A stretch of 64,000 nt of DNA from Pseudoalteromonas arctica (GTDB lineage Bacteria > Pseudomonadota > Gammaproteobacteria > Enterobacterales > Alteromonadaceae): contig NZ_JABBMT010000001.1 of NCBI RefSeq assembly GCF_012927645.1, positions 62,001-126,000 on the forward strand, written 5' to 3'. The stretch's first letter is position 1, and each line of letters starts with the position of its first letter. Positions 18,371 through 28,655 of this stretch are shown here, piece by piece. The position numbers were made by a program, and so were the translations under genes. A model generated the notes under the pieces. It saw only the letters and a program-made list of their open reading frames with translations, was not told where the DNA came from and did no database searches.

Positions 18371-19243
18371 TTACCAGCCTGTTTTTTCTTTAAGTGCTTT
18401 ACCGATATCAGCAAGTGAACGTACAGTTTTTACGCCCGCAGCTTCTAGTGCAGCAAATTTTTCATCAGCAGTACCTTTACCGCCTGCGATGATTGCGCCA
18501 GCGTGACCCATACGCTTACCTTCTGGTGCAGTTACACCAGCAATGTAAGAAACAACAGGCTTAGTTACGTTAGCTTTGATGTACTCTGCAGCTTCTTCTT
18601 CTGCAGTACCACCGATTTCACCAATCATTACGATTGCTTCAGTTTGTGGATCTTTTTCGAACATTTCTAAAACGTCGATAAAGTTAGTACCAGGGATTGG
18701 GTCGCCACCAATACCAACACACGTAGACTGACCAAAACCAGCGTCTGTAGTTTGCTTAACCGCTTCGTACGTTAAAGTACCAGAGCGAGAAACAATACCT
18801 ACTTTACCAGGTTTGTGGATATGACCAGGCATGATACCAATCTTAGTTTCGCCAGGAGTGATAATACCTGGACAGTTAGGACCGATCATGCGCGTACCAG
18901 TTGCGTCAAGCTTAACCTTAACGTCAACCATATCAAGCGTTGGGATACCTTCAGTGATACAAACGATTAGCTCGATACCTGCATCGATAGCTTCTAAGAT
19001 AGCATCTTTACAAAAAGGTGCAGGTACATAGATTACTGAAGCTGTAGCGCCAGTTTCTTGTACTGCATCACGTACAGTGTTAAATACTGGAAGACCAAGG
19101 TGCGTTTGACCGCCTTTACCTGGGCTTACACCACCCACCATTTGTGTACCGTACTCAAGCGCTTGCTCAGAGTGGAAAGTACCTTGGCCACCGGTGAAAC
19201 CTTGACAGATAACTTTTGTATCTTTATTGATTAATACAGACAT
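18371..19243 (-). CDS. sucD: Succinyl-CoA synthetase alpha subunit
   Basis: A 290-residue subunit. The N-terminal CoA-binding Rossmann fold holds [15 protein letters not shown], and the phosphohistidine loop is [16 protein letters not shown] and RSGTLTYE are family signatures. With SucC it makes succinate and ATP (or GTP) from succinyl-CoA. Its ATG overlaps the last base of the sucC stop (TAATG), so the two are coupled in translation. It ends the sucCD transcript at the terminator at 18323. Confidence 0.97.
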   Translation of the reverse strand: MSVLINKDTKVICQGFTGGQGTFHSEQALEYGTQMVGGVSPGKGGQTHLGLPVFNTVRDAVQETGATASVIYVPAPFCKDAILEAIDAGIELIVCITEGIPTLDMVDVKVKLDATGTRMIGPNCPGIITPGETKIGIMPGHIHKPGKVGIVSRSGTLTYEAVKQTTDAGFGQSTCVGIGGDPIPGTNFIDVLEMFEKDPQTEAIVMIGEIGGTAEEEAAEYIKANVTKPVVSYIAGVTAPEGKRMGHAGAIIAGGKGTADEKFAALEAAGVKTVRSLADIGKALKEKTGW

Positions 19244-20409
19244 TATTTGCCCTCCGCAGCAGCAACAACTTTTTCAGCCGCGTCTGTTAGTGATTCAGCA
19301 GCAATGATATCTAAACCTGAGTTTTTAAGAACGTCACGACCTAGCTCAGCGTTAGTCCCTTCTAAACGTACAACTACTGGCACGTTTACACCAACTTCTT
19401 TAACTGCACCGATGATGCCTTCAGCGATCATGTCACAACGAACGATACCGCCAAAGATGTTAACTAAAACAGCTTTAACATTGTCGTCAGAAAGAATGAT
19501 TTTGAATGCTTCAGAAACACGTTCTTTAGTCGCGCCGCCACCAACATCTAGGAAGTTAGCTGGCTTGCCACCATGTAGGTTTACGATGTCCATAGTACCC
19601 ATCGCAAGGCCTGCACCGTTAACCATACAACCTACGTTACCGTCTAGCGCTACGTAGTTAAGCTCAAAGCTTGCTGCATGTGCTTCACGTGCATCTTCTT
19701 GAGATGGATCGTGGAACTCACGGATTTTTGGTTGACGGTAAAGTGCATTACCATCGATACCGATTTTGCCGTCAAGACAGTGAAGGTTACCTTCATCTGT
19801 GATTACTAACGGGTTGATTTCTAAAAGTGCGAAATCGAAATCGTTGAACATGTTGCCAAGACCCATAAAGATCTTAACGAACTGCTTCATTTGTGTTGGG
19901 TTAAGACCCAATTTGAAACCTAGTTCACGTGCTTGGTAAGCTTGAGGACCTACTAATGGGTCGATCTCCGCTTTGTGGATAAGCTCTGGTGTTTCTTCAG
20001 CAACAGTTTCAATTTCAACACCGCCTTCGGTAGACGCCATAAAAACAACTTTGCGAGATGCACGGTCAACAACTGCACCTAAGTACAATTCGTTGGCGAT
20101 ATCAGTACAGCTTTCTACTAAAATTTTAGCAACTGGCTGACCATTCTCGTCTGTTTGGTAAGTAACTAGGTTTTTACCTAACCAGTTAGCTGCAAACGCT
20201 TTAACTTCGTCGATAGTTTTAACTAGCTTTACACCGCCAGCTTTACCACGTCCACCTGCGTGAACCTGAGTTTTAACAACCCACATATCACCGCCGATTT
20301 TCTCAGCAGCTGCTGCAGCTTCTTCAGGTGTATCGCACGCGAACCCCTGAGAAACTGGTAAACCATATTCGGCAAAAAGTTGTTTTGCCTGATACTCATG
20401 CAAATTCAT
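19243..20409 (-). CDS. sucC: Succinyl-CoA synthetase beta subunit
   Basis: A 388-residue ATP-grasp protein, the same length as E. coli SucC. The ATP-grasp lysine region is [17 protein letters not shown] and the C-terminal ligase-CoA domain has [11 protein letters not shown]. It binds the nucleotide and closes over the phosphohistidine of SucD. The gene lies 175 bases after sucB. A strong intrinsic terminator (20542-20566) lies in that gap, so sucCD probably also has its own promoter in 20410-20541. Confidence 0.97.
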   Translation of the reverse strand: MNLHEYQAKQLFAEYGLPVSQGFACDTPEEAAAAAEKIGGDMWVVKTQVHAGGRGKAGGVKLVKTIDEVKAFAANWLGKNLVTYQTDENGQPVAKILVESCTDIANELYLGAVVDRASRKVVFMASTEGGVEIETVAEETPELIHKAEIDPLVGPQAYQARELGFKLGLNPTQMKQFVKIFMGLGNMFNDFDFALLEINPLVITDEGNLHCLDGKIGIDGNALYRQPKIREFHDPSQEDAREAHAASFELNYVALDGNVGCMVNGAGLAMGTMDIVNLHGGKPANFLDVGGGATKERVSEAFKIILSDDNVKAVLVNIFGGIVRCDMIAEGIIGAVKEVGVNVPVVVRLEGTNAELGRDVLKNSGLDIIAAESLTDAAEKVVAAAEGK

Positions 20410-20541
20410 GATGCTTTATCCAATTTTTTATACTAAAAGAGCTGACTATTTTTATAAACAGACAGCTATCCCAAATTGCGCACCTAGTATAGATCCCAAG
20501 GCTTAACATGAAAACCCCAGTACGACCAAAGGCGCAAAAAA

Positions 20542-20566
20542 AAGCTGTGAATATGACTCACAGCTT
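20542..20566 (-). terminator. Intrinsic terminator between sucB and sucC
   Basis: AAGCTGTGA (20542-20550) and TCACAGCTT (20558-20566) form a 9-bp stem with a 7-base loop; on the minus strand a run of eight T follows directly. It stands 18 bases after the sucB stop and would split sdhCDAB-sucAB from sucCD. Confidence 0.85.
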
Positions 20567-20584
20567 ATATTTTATACAACTGAA

Positions 20585-22105
20585 TTAAACATCCAGTAAT
20601 AAACGAGTTGGATCTTCAAGTAACTCTTTAATTGTTACTAAGAAGCCAACAGATTCTTTACCATCTATTTGACGATGATCATAAGATAATGCCAAATACA
20701 TCATAGGCAGTATTTCAACTTTACCATTAACAGCCATTGGACGATCTTGGATTTTATGCATACCCAAAATAGACGACTGCGGTAAGTTAATAATTGGAGT
20801 AGATAGTAACGAACCGAATACACCACCGTTAGTGATAGTGAAGTTACCACCGGTCATATCGTCAAGCGAAAGCTTACCGTCACGACCTTTAAGGGCTAGT
20901 TCACGAATACCTTTTTCAATTTCAGCAACAGACAGCTTATCGCAATCTTTAAGTACTGGTGTCACTAAGCCACGCGGCGTAGAAACAGCAATGCTAATAT
21001 CAAAATAGTTGTGGTATACGATATCATCGCCATCAATTGATGCATTTACATCAGGGAAACGTTTTAATGCTTCAGTGACCGCTTTTACGTAGAAAGACAT
21101 GAAACCTAAACGGATACCGTGGCGCTTTTCGAATACTTCTTGATACTGCTTACGAAGATCCATAATTGGCTTCATGTTAACTTCATTAAATGTCGTTAAC
21201 ATTGCAGTAGAGTTTTTCGCTTCAAGAAGGCGATTAGCAATGGTTTTACGTAAACGAGTCATAGGCACACGTTTTTGTGTACGGTCACCCATTGGGGCCG
21301 CTGGCGCTGCTTCAGTTTTCGCTGCAGGCGCTGGTGACTTCAAGAATTGATCAACATCTTCTTTTGTCACACGACCATTTTTACCAGAGCCTTTAATTTT
21401 AGACGCATCTAGGCCTTTCTCAGCAATTAAACGACGTACAGATGGTGTTAACACATCTGAACTATCACTTGAACTCTCATCTTTAGCCGCTGCTGATGTA
21501 TCCGCTTTAGTGTCAGATTTAGCGGGTGCTGCACCGGCTTTAACTTTACCGATAACTTGGTCACCCAGAACTGTATCGCCTTCTGCGTGAATGATTTCAC
21601 CCATTACGCCATCTTCTTGGGCAACAACTTCAAGAACAACTTTATCAGTTTCGATATCAACTAGGTTTTGATCGCGAGTTACTGCGTCACCTGGTTGCAC
21701 ATGCCAAGTAGCTACTGTCGCGTCTGCGACTGATTCTGGAAGTACAGGTACTTTAATGTCCACTTCTTTACCTTCTGATGCTGGTGCTGATGGCGCCTCT
21801 GGCGCGTTTTCTTGTTTGTCTGAAGCTGGTGCTTCGCTCTTAGCGTCTTCACTTGGCGCTGCTGCATCAGCGTCACCAATAATACCGATCACTTGGTCGC
21901 CAAGTACGGTTGCACCTTCTTCTTGTGAAATTTCAGTGATCACACCGTCATGTGGTGCAACAACTTCTAAAACAACTTTGTCTGTTTCGATGTCTACTAA
22001 GTTCTGATCACGGCTTACTTTGTCGCCAACACTTACATGCCATGTAGCAACGGAAGCATCAGCAACCGACTCAGGAAGAACAGGAACTTTAATTTCTGTG
22101 CTCAT
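20585..22105 (-). CDS. sucB: 2-oxoglutarate dehydrogenase E2 (dihydrolipoyl succinyltransferase) with two lipoyl domains
   Basis: A 506-residue E2o, about 100 residues longer than E. coli SucB (405). The surplus is a second lipoyl domain: the lipoylation lysines are Lys43 and Lys155, both in the motif [11 protein letters not shown], joined by an Ala/Pro/Glu-rich linker. A subunit-binding domain follows ([17 protein letters not shown]), then the succinyltransferase domain with the catalytic [11 protein letters not shown]. It passes the succinyl group from the ThDP intermediate of SucA to CoA. Three bases separate it from sucA. The terminator at 20542 lies just downstream. Confidence 0.96.
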   Translation of the reverse strand: MSTEIKVPVLPESVADASVATWHVSVGDKVSRDQNLVDIETDKVVLEVVAPHDGVITEISQEEGATVLGDQVIGIIGDADAAAPSEDAKSEAPASDKQENAPEAPSAPASEGKEVDIKVPVLPESVADATVATWHVQPGDAVTRDQNLVDIETDKVVLEVVAQEDGVMGEIIHAEGDTVLGDQVIGKVKAGAAPAKSDTKADTSAAAKDESSSDSSDVLTPSVRRLIAEKGLDASKIKGSGKNGRVTKEDVDQFLKSPAPAAKTEAAPAAPMGDRTQKRVPMTRLRKTIANRLLEAKNSTAMLTTFNEVNMKPIMDLRKQYQEVFEKRHGIRLGFMSFYVKAVTEALKRFPDVNASIDGDDIVYHNYFDISIAVSTPRGLVTPVLKDCDKLSVAEIEKGIRELALKGRDGKLSLDDMTGGNFTITNGGVFGSLLSTPIINLPQSSILGMHKIQDRPMAVNGKVEILPMMYLALSYDHRQIDGKESVGFLVTIKELLEDPTRLLLDV

Positions 22106-22108
22106 TGC

Positions 22109-24928
22109 TTATCCTTTCTTTTCAATAGTAAGCGCGTCTGCGACTAGCGCTTGTTGTTCTTTAGTATGCACTGACATGTAACCACATGCTGGAGAAGCTG
22201 ATGCTTTACGACCTGCATATTTAAGCTTAGCACCTTGTGGAATTGCTTCTACAAAGTGGTGTTGTGAACAATACCAAGCACCTTGGTTTTGTGGCTCTTC
22301 TTGACACCAAACAAAATCTTTCACATGCTGATAACGCGCCATAATAGCGTCCATTTCATCATGAGGGAATGGATATAATTGCTCAACACGCACAATAGCA
22401 ATATTGTCTTGTTCAAGCTTACGGCGCTCTTGTAATAGCTCGTAATAAACCTTACCACTACAAAATACAACGCGTTCCACCTTAGCTGCATCAATATCAT
22501 CGATTTCATCGATCATATTGTGGAACACACCTTCTGCAAGCTCTTCAAGTGTCGATGTAGCTAATGGGTGGCGTAATAATGATTTCGGCGTCATTACAAT
22601 CAATGGACGACGCAGAGGTCTGACTGATTGACGACGTAACATTGCATATACTTGTGCCGGCGTTGATGGCACACATACTTGCATGTTGTGATCAGCACAA
22701 AGCTGTAAGAAACGCTCTAGACGTGCTGAACTGTGCTCTGGACCTTGGCCTTCATAACCATGTGGAAGCAAGATTGTAAGACCACACAAGCGGCCCCACT
22801 TTTGCTCACCTGAACTTAAAAATTGGTCAAATACAACTTGTGCACCGTTAGCAAAATCACCAAACTGTGCTTCCCACAATACCAATGATGTAGGCTCTGC
22901 TGTTGCATAACCATATTCAAACGCAACAACGGCTTCTTCAGATAATACAGAATCGAATACTTGGAAAGTGCCTTGATCTTCACTTAAATGTTCTAACGGT
23001 GTATAGGTTGCACCATCAGTTTGGCTGTGAACAACGGCATGACGGTGGAAAAATGTACCACGGCCAGAATCTTGTCCAGTTAAGCGAATATCAGTGCCTT
23101 CAGTGGCGATTGTTGCATAAGCAAGTGTTTCTGCCATACCCCAATCAAGTCGTTTCTCACCTGCCGCCATTAATTTACGATCATCGTAAATCTTTTTAAC
23201 GCGAGACTGGGCTTTATATTGCTCAGGATAGCTTGCGATTTTATTCCCCAGCTCTTTTAATTTTTCAACTGGAACGCTGGCATCGTAATCTACACTCCAT
23301 TCATGGCCTACATACTTAGCCCAATCCGATGAGTGTGATGTTTCTGGTTGAATTTCTTCAACAACACAATGACCATCATCTAGCCCATTGCGGTAATCAT
23401 CAGCAAGCGCTTTAATTTCATCTTCAGTAAACGACCCTTCTGCCATTAATTGATCTGCGTAAATCAAGCGTGGCACTGGGTGTTTCTTGATTTTTTGGTA
23501 CATGATTGGTTGAGTCGCATTCGGCTCATCCGCTTCGTTATGGCCATGACGTCGATAACAAACTAAGTCAATAACCACATCACGTTTAAATTTATTTCTG
23601 AAATCAAGCGCAATTTGCGTTACAAATGCAACCGCTTCAGGATCATCAGAATTTACGTGGAAAATTGGCGATTGCACCATTTTTGCGATGTCTGTACAGT
23701 AATCTGTTGAACGCACATCGTCTTGTTTGCTAGTTGTAAAACCAACTTGGTTATTTACAACAATTCGAATACTACCACCACAACTAAACGCATTAGTTTG
23801 CGATAAGTTGAAGGTTTCTTGAACAACCCCTTGACCTGCAACAGCTGAGTCACCATGGATAGTGATTGGCAGTGCTTTAATACCTGAGCTGTCACCCAAA
23901 CGGTCTAAACGTGCACGCACTGACCCCATAACTACAGGATTTACAATCTCAAGATGCGATGGGTTAAAGGCAAGCGCCATATGAACTTTGCCACCGGAAG
24001 TTGCAAAATCAGACGAGTAACCCATGTGGTATTTAACGTCACCAGAGCTTAGTGTCTCTTTGTGCTTACCGGCAAATTCATCAAATAATTCTGATGGATT
24101 TTTACCAAGTACGTTTACAAGCACATTTAAGCGACCACGGTGAGCCATACCAATAACGGCTTCTTGTTGGCCACTTTCACCAGCACGGTGAATAAGCTCT
24201 TTAAGCATTGGAACTAGCGCATCGCCACCTTCAAGTGAGAAACGTTTAGCACCGGGGAACTTAGCCCCTAAATATTTTTCAAGACCATCCGCTGCGGTAA
24301 GACCTTTAAGGATACGTAGCTTTTCTTCTTTACTGAATGTTGGACGTGATTGCACTGATTCTAAACGTTGCTGTAACCAACGCTTTTCTTCAGTTGATGT
24401 GATGTGCATATACTCAGCGCCAACAGAACCACAGTATGTGGTCATTAGAGCTTGATATAACTCACCTAAAGGCATGGTATCGCGGCCTACGGCAAATGAT
24501 CCCACGTTAAATTCACGGTCAAAATCAGCTTTAGATAATTCATGATATTCAAGTTCTAAATCTCGAACACGTTCACGTTGCCAAATGCCTAATGGATCTA
24601 GGTTAGCATTTTGGTGACCACGGAAACGGAAAGCATTAATAAGCTGCAGAACTTTGACTTGTTTAGGGTCACTGCTTCCACCTTCTGCTACCACTACTTC
24701 TCTATGCTTGTTTTTCGCAAGCGCCACAAACTGTGCACGAACTTCTGAATGCTTTACTTCAACATCCACACCATCAACTTTTGGTAATTGTTCGAACACT
24801 TCTCGCCATTCTTCTGGCACAGAAGTCGCATTGTCTAAATACGCTTCATAAAGCTCTTCTATATAAGCAACGTTGCCGCCGTTTAAATGTGAAGATTCTA
24901 GCCATGCCTTCATCACACCTTCGTGCAT
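22109..24928 (-). CDS. sucA: 2-oxoglutarate dehydrogenase E1 component
   Basis: A 939-residue thiamine-diphosphate enzyme, close to E. coli SucA (933). The N-terminal E2-binding helix is KAWLESSHLNG, followed by GMAHRGRLNVLVN, the ThDP motif GDSAVAGQG...NNQVGFTTS, and the transketolase-type C-terminal domain with GYEGQGPEHSSARLERFLQ. It decarboxylates 2-oxoglutarate and succinylates the lipoyl group of SucB. The start at 24928 has AAAGGG eight bases before it. Fifth gene of sdhCDAB-sucAB, 87 bases after sdhB; a hairpin lies in this gap. Confidence 0.97.
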   Translation of the reverse strand: MHEGVMKAWLESSHLNGGNVAYIEELYEAYLDNATSVPEEWREVFEQLPKVDGVDVEVKHSEVRAQFVALAKNKHREVVVAEGGSSDPKQVKVLQLINAFRFRGHQNANLDPLGIWQRERVRDLELEYHELSKADFDREFNVGSFAVGRDTMPLGELYQALMTTYCGSVGAEYMHITSTEEKRWLQQRLESVQSRPTFSKEEKLRILKGLTAADGLEKYLGAKFPGAKRFSLEGGDALVPMLKELIHRAGESGQQEAVIGMAHRGRLNVLVNVLGKNPSELFDEFAGKHKETLSSGDVKYHMGYSSDFATSGGKVHMALAFNPSHLEIVNPVVMGSVRARLDRLGDSSGIKALPITIHGDSAVAGQGVVQETFNLSQTNAFSCGGSIRIVVNNQVGFTTSKQDDVRSTDYCTDIAKMVQSPIFHVNSDDPEAVAFVTQIALDFRNKFKRDVVIDLVCYRRHGHNEADEPNATQPIMYQKIKKHPVPRLIYADQLMAEGSFTEDEIKALADDYRNGLDDGHCVVEEIQPETSHSSDWAKYVGHEWSVDYDASVPVEKLKELGNKIASYPEQYKAQSRVKKIYDDRKLMAAGEKRLDWGMAETLAYATIATEGTDIRLTGQDSGRGTFFHRHAVVHSQTDGATYTPLEHLSEDQGTFQVFDSVLSEEAVVAFEYGYATAEPTSLVLWEAQFGDFANGAQVVFDQFLSSGEQKWGRLCGLTILLPHGYEGQGPEHSSARLERFLQLCADHNMQVCVPSTPAQVYAMLRRQSVRPLRRPLIVMTPKSLLRHPLATSTLEELAEGVFHNMIDEIDDIDAAKVERVVFCSGKVYYELLQERRKLEQDNIAIVRVEQLYPFPHDEMDAIMARYQHVKDFVWCQEEPQNQGAWYCSQHHFVEAIPQGAKLKYAGRKASASPACGYMSVHTKEQQALVADALTIEKKG

Positions 24929-24970
24929 TTATAAGCCCTTTTCTTTAGCGCAGAAATTAATTGTAATAAC

Positions 24971-24998
24971 AAGATGGCCAATTCTCATTAGCCATCTT
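24971..24998 (-). repeat. Hairpin in the sdhB-sucA gap
   Basis: AAGATGGC (24971-24978) and GCCATCTT (24991-24998) form an 8-bp stem with a 12-base loop. The minus strand then reads GTTATTACAATT, a weak T-tract. It may be a leaky terminator or an mRNA-processing site that sets the sdh/suc ratio. Confidence 0.4.
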
Positions 24999-25015
24999 AC
25001 ATTTTATCAAAATTA

Positions 25016-25732
25016 TTAAACCGAACGGTTTATTAACATTGATTTGATTTGCCCGATTGCCTTAGTTGGATTAAGACCTTTAGGACAAACGCTAACACAG
25101 TTCATGATACTGTGACAACGGAACACGCTGAATGCATCGTCTAAGTCAGCTAAACGTTCTTCTGTTGCTGTATCTCGGCTATCAGCCAAGAAACGGTAAG
25201 CATGAAGAAGACCCGCTGGACCTATGAACTTGTCTGGATTCCACCAGAACGAAGGACACGATGTAGAACAACATGCGCATAAAATACACTCATACAAACC
25301 ATCTAATTTGTCACGTTCTTCAATTGATTGAAGACGTTCACCAGCAGCAGGTGTATCGTTAATTAGATAAGGCTTTACTTTTTCGTATTGAGTGTAAAAC
25401 TGACTCATGTCAATAACAAGGTCACGTACCACTGGTAAACCTGGTAATGGACGTATTACGATTTTACCTTTGCCACCTTTTTGTAGTGTTGATAAAGGAG
25501 TAATACATGCTAGACCATTTTTACCATTCATGTTAACACCGTCAGAACCACATACACCTTCACGGCATGAACGACGAAATGATAATGTTGGATCTTGCTC
25601 TTTTAATAATAAAAGTGCATCCAATACCATCATGTCGTGGCCTTCTTCCGTTTGCAATGTATATTCTTGCATACGTGGGGCGTTATCAACATCTGGATTG
25701 TAACGATAAACAGAAAATTGTACTTGTGCCAT
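25016..25732 (-). CDS. sdhB: Succinate dehydrogenase iron-sulfur subunit
   Basis: A 238-residue protein, the same length as E. coli SdhB. The [2Fe-2S] cluster is held by CREGVCGSDGVNMNG and a later Cys (GLAC). The [4Fe-4S] and [3Fe-4S] clusters are held by CILCACCSTSCP and CHSIMNCVSVCPKGLNP. It passes electrons from FAD in SdhA to ubiquinone. The start at 25732 (MAQVQFSVYRYNP) fits the family; the frame is open back to 25792 but that would overlap sdhA. Ten bases separate it from sdhA. Confidence 0.97.
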   Translation of the reverse strand: MAQVQFSVYRYNPDVDNAPRMQEYTLQTEEGHDMMVLDALLLLKEQDPTLSFRRSCREGVCGSDGVNMNGKNGLACITPLSTLQKGGKGKIVIRPLPGLPVVRDLVIDMSQFYTQYEKVKPYLINDTPAAGERLQSIEERDKLDGLYECILCACCSTSCPSFWWNPDKFIGPAGLLHAYRFLADSRDTATEERLADLDDAFSVFRCHSIMNCVSVCPKGLNPTKAIGQIKSMLINRSV

Positions 25733-25742
25733 CGTCTCGCTC

Positions 25743-27515
25743 CTAGTAGGTACGTGCTTTAGGTGGAAATGCTTCACGCAGTTTCGGCGCATAGTTTACA
25801 TCACGCTTGCTCATTTCATCCGTCAGCGGATTGAATACTGAGTGACATAACCAGTTTTCGTCATCACGATCTGGGAAGTCAAAGCGAGAGTGTGCACCAC
25901 GGCTTTCTGTACGGAAGTTCGCAGCTACTGCTGTTGAGTATGCTGTTTCCATCATGTTGTCTAACTCTAGACATTCGATACGTGCAGTGTTGAAGTCTGA
26001 TGATTTATCATCAAGACGTGCATGCTGCAGACGTTCACGAATTTCTTTAAGCTCTTTTAGACCTGCTGCCATTGAATCACCTTCACGGAATACCGAGAAG
26101 TTAAGTTGCATGCATTGTTGTAGGTCTTTCTTAATTTGTACTGGATCTTCACCTTGACCAACCGTGGAGTTTTCCCAACGATTGAAACGAGCAAGTGCAG
26201 CTTCTAAATCTGAATCTGAGGCATCTTTAGATACTTCAACGTCATTCAAGTAAGTGCCAAGGAAATTACCTGCCGCACGACCAAATACCACTAAATCAAG
26301 TAATGAGTTACCACCTAAGCGGTTTGCACCGTGTACAGATACACAGGCAATCTCACCAACAGCAAATAAACCTTCAACTACTTTTTCGTTGCCGTTAGCA
26401 TCGATTTGTAACGCTTGACCATTTACGTTAGTTGGTACACCACCCATCATATAGTGACAAGTAGGGATTACCGGAATTGGCTCTTTTGCAGGGTCAACGT
26501 GAGCAAATGTTTTAGCAAGATCACATACACCTGGAAGACGTAAATTAAGCGTTTCTTCACCTAAGTGATCAAGCTTAAGCTTAATATGTGGCCCCCAAGG
26601 ACCATCACAACCACGCCCTTCACGAATTTCTGTCATCATTGAACGGGCAACAACATCGCGTGACGCTAAGTCTTTCGCATTCGGTGCATAGCGTTCCATG
26701 AAGCGTTCGCCATCTTTATTTAAAAGATAACCACCTTCACCACGACAACCTTCCGTTACTAGCGTACCCGCACCAGCAATACCGGTTGGGTGGAATTGCC
26801 ACATTTCCATATCTTGCATAGAAATACCAGCACGAGTGGCCATACCAACACCATCACCAGTATTAATGTGGGCATTAGTTGTTGATGCGAAAATACGACC
26901 CGCACCACCAGTGGCTAGTACAACTGCTTTTGATTTAAAATAAACAACTTCACCACTTTCGATATCAATAGCTGTACAACCAACTACATTACCATCATCG
27001 TTTTTAACTAAATCTAATGCATACCACTCAGAGAACACATTCGTTTTGTTCTTAACGTTTTGCTGGTAAAGCAGGTGTAATAACGCATGACCTGTACGGT
27101 CAGCCGCAGCAGCGGTGCGAGCAGCTTGTTCGCCACCAAAGTTTTTCGATTGACCACCGAAAGGACGTTGGTAAACACGACCATTTTCAAAACGAGAAAA
27201 CGGTAAACCCATATTTTCTAATTCAGTAATGGCTTCAGGGCCTGTTTTACACATATATTCGATAGCGTCTTGGTCACCGATGAAATCGGAACCTTTAACG
27301 GTATCGTACATGTGCCATTCCCAGTTATCTTCATGTGAGTTACCCAGTGCAACCGTAATACCACCCTGTGCAGACACAGTGTGCGAACGGGTTGGGAAAA
27401 CTTTAGAGATAAGTGCACAGGTTTTACCTGATTCAGTGATTGCAAGTGCCGCGCGCATACCCGCACCACCTGCGCCAATCACAACGGCATCAAATTCACG
27501 AACAGAATATTTCAC
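25743..27515 (-). CDS. sdhA: Succinate dehydrogenase flavoprotein subunit
   Basis: A 590-residue flavoprotein, near the E. coli length (588). The FAD dinucleotide fold is [16 protein letters not shown], and the covalent FAD histidine is His45 in [10 protein letters not shown]. The substrate region has HPTGI and the active-site Arg in [10 protein letters not shown]. It oxidises succinate to fumarate on the cytoplasmic face of the inner membrane. It starts on the base after the sdhD stop. Confidence 0.98.
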   Translation of the reverse strand: MKYSVREFDAVVIGAGGAGMRAALAITESGKTCALISKVFPTRSHTVSAQGGITVALGNSHEDNWEWHMYDTVKGSDFIGDQDAIEYMCKTGPEAITELENMGLPFSRFENGRVYQRPFGGQSKNFGGEQAARTAAAADRTGHALLHLLYQQNVKNKTNVFSEWYALDLVKNDDGNVVGCTAIDIESGEVVYFKSKAVVLATGGAGRIFASTTNAHINTGDGVGMATRAGISMQDMEMWQFHPTGIAGAGTLVTEGCRGEGGYLLNKDGERFMERYAPNAKDLASRDVVARSMMTEIREGRGCDGPWGPHIKLKLDHLGEETLNLRLPGVCDLAKTFAHVDPAKEPIPVIPTCHYMMGGVPTNVNGQALQIDANGNEKVVEGLFAVGEIACVSVHGANRLGGNSLLDLVVFGRAAGNFLGTYLNDVEVSKDASDSDLEAALARFNRWENSTVGQGEDPVQIKKDLQQCMQLNFSVFREGDSMAAGLKELKEIRERLQHARLDDKSSDFNTARIECLELDNMMETAYSTAVAANFRTESRGAHSRFDFPDRDDENWLCHSVFNPLTDEMSKRDVNYAPKLREAFPPKARTY

Positions 27516-27863
27516 TTAAACACCCCATAAAACGATTAGACCAATTGCTACGTATGCAGCAGCCATTAGGTTTAATACAAAACCTAAAACAGCACGCAAT
27601 TTTGCGCATTTAACGTAGTCAGTCAGTACTTGCCAAAGGCCAATACGGGTATGAACCATAATGCAAACTAGGGTAATTAGTGTAAACCCTTTCATTGCTA
27701 GATTTGAAAACAGGCCTTGCCATGCTTCGAAAGTGACTTCAGGCGTACATAAGAAGTAGCCAATAATAAAAATCGCATATGCGGTAATTACTAGTGCCGT
27801 GGTACGTAACGACACATAATCTTGTATGCCATCGCGTTTTAGAGTTGCTTGATTTAACACCAT
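27516..27863 (-). CDS. sdhD: Succinate dehydrogenase membrane anchor subunit SdhD
   Basis: A 115-residue membrane anchor with three transmembrane helices (about 18-38, 55-76 and 88-112). The N-terminal MVLNQATLKRDGIQDYVSLR resembles E. coli SdhD, and Tyr and Asp residues in the helix 2-3 loop (LTDYVKCAK) match the quinone site. The ATG at 27863 has AGGGG seven bases upstream; a GTG two codons earlier (27869) is less likely. It overlaps the end of sdhC by 10 bases, so the pair is probably coupled in translation. Confidence 0.94.
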   Translation of the reverse strand: MVLNQATLKRDGIQDYVSLRTTALVITAYAIFIIGYFLCTPEVTFEAWQGLFSNLAMKGFTLITLVCIMVHTRIGLWQVLTDYVKCAKLRAVLGFVLNLMAAAYVAIGLIVLWGV

Positions 27864-28231
27864 ATCCACACCCCTGCTAATACAGCAGCCACAACGCCAA
27901 GTGCCATTGCAATTTTAGCGCTGAGGTTACCTGATCCAAGTTCTTCCCAATGTCCCATGTCCATAATGATGTGACGAACACCGCCGATAAGGTGGTATGC
28001 CAATACAGAAATGGTGCCCCAAGCAATAAATTTAGCAATGAATCCGCTAAACAGATCCTTGACAAATTCAAAACCTTCAGCAGAAGAAAGAGACTCTGAC
28101 CAAGCCCAAATGACAAACGTTAAAGCAAAAAATAATGCAACACCGGTGACGCGGTGAAAAATTGATGCTTTAGCCGCTGCCGGCATAGATATAGTTGTTA
28201 GATCTAGATTTACAGGTCTTTGCTTTTTCAC
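27854..28231 (-). CDS. sdhC: Succinate dehydrogenase cytochrome b556 subunit SdhC
   Basis: A 125-residue protein with three membrane helices. KKQRPVNLDLTTI at the N-terminus and SIFHRVTGV match E. coli SdhC, and the heme b ligand is His80 (LAYHLIGGVRH). Translation appears to start at GTG (28231): no in-frame ATG occurs between it and the upstream stop at 28262, and no strong ribosome site is seen. That may lower expression of the first gene or reflect a leader-structured start. First gene of sdhCDAB-sucAB, divergent from gltA. Confidence 0.93.
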   Translation of the reverse strand: MKKQRPVNLDLTTISMPAAAKASIFHRVTGVALFFALTFVIWAWSESLSSAEGFEFVKDLFSGFIAKFIAWGTISVLAYHLIGGVRHIIMDMGHWEELGSGNLSAKIAMALGVVAAVLAGVWIWC

Positions 28232-28655
28232 AGTTACTTGCCCATCTTGCCCACTAGGAGCTCATCTACTTGTTTTTCTTAACCCATCAGAAAACGATTT
28301 TTCTGATGGAACTATCTAAGTAAAGCTTTTTGTTACGACTAACATTCACATTTTTGCAAAGAATTAGCTGTAAAAAATAACGTTACCTACAGACAATACG
28401 GTATAAAACCTTCAATAGTATATATAGCCAGAGGTCTTTTTACAATTCTTGTTTAGTTATAGCTATTTGCGAATTTAGCCAATGGTATAATATTTAATCC
28501 CGTGAGAATATTTATTATACATTTGTGCATAATGTTTATAAAAATTGACTTTAACCCCCTCTTTCACGTTAAAATGAAAAGAATGTGCTTAAAACAGATT
28601 TCAGAACCTTTAAAATCTAAAAATCAGAATAGATATCTTAATAGGAGATACATAG
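28232..28655. promoter_or_regulatory. 424-base divergent control region of sdhC and gltA
   Basis: This is the longest gap in the window without a gene. It must hold the promoters of sdhCDAB-sucAB (minus) and gltA (plus). I see the 11-bp inverted repeat at 28284-28309, an A/T-rich stretch, a TATAAT at 28486-28491 without a good -35, and an imperfect 20-bp palindrome at 28514-28533 (ATTATACA / TGCATAAT with one mismatch). AGGAGA stands before the gltA ATG. No LiuR-like or Fur-like site was found. Confidence 0.5.
28284..28309. repeat. Perfect 11-bp inverted repeat 53-78 bases before the sdhC start
   Basis: CCATCAGAAAA (28284-28294) and TTTTCTGATGG (28299-28309) pair perfectly around a CGAT loop. 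No T-run follows on either strand. In the sdhC leader RNA it would form a stable hairpin; as DNA it could be an operator. Confidence 0.6.
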
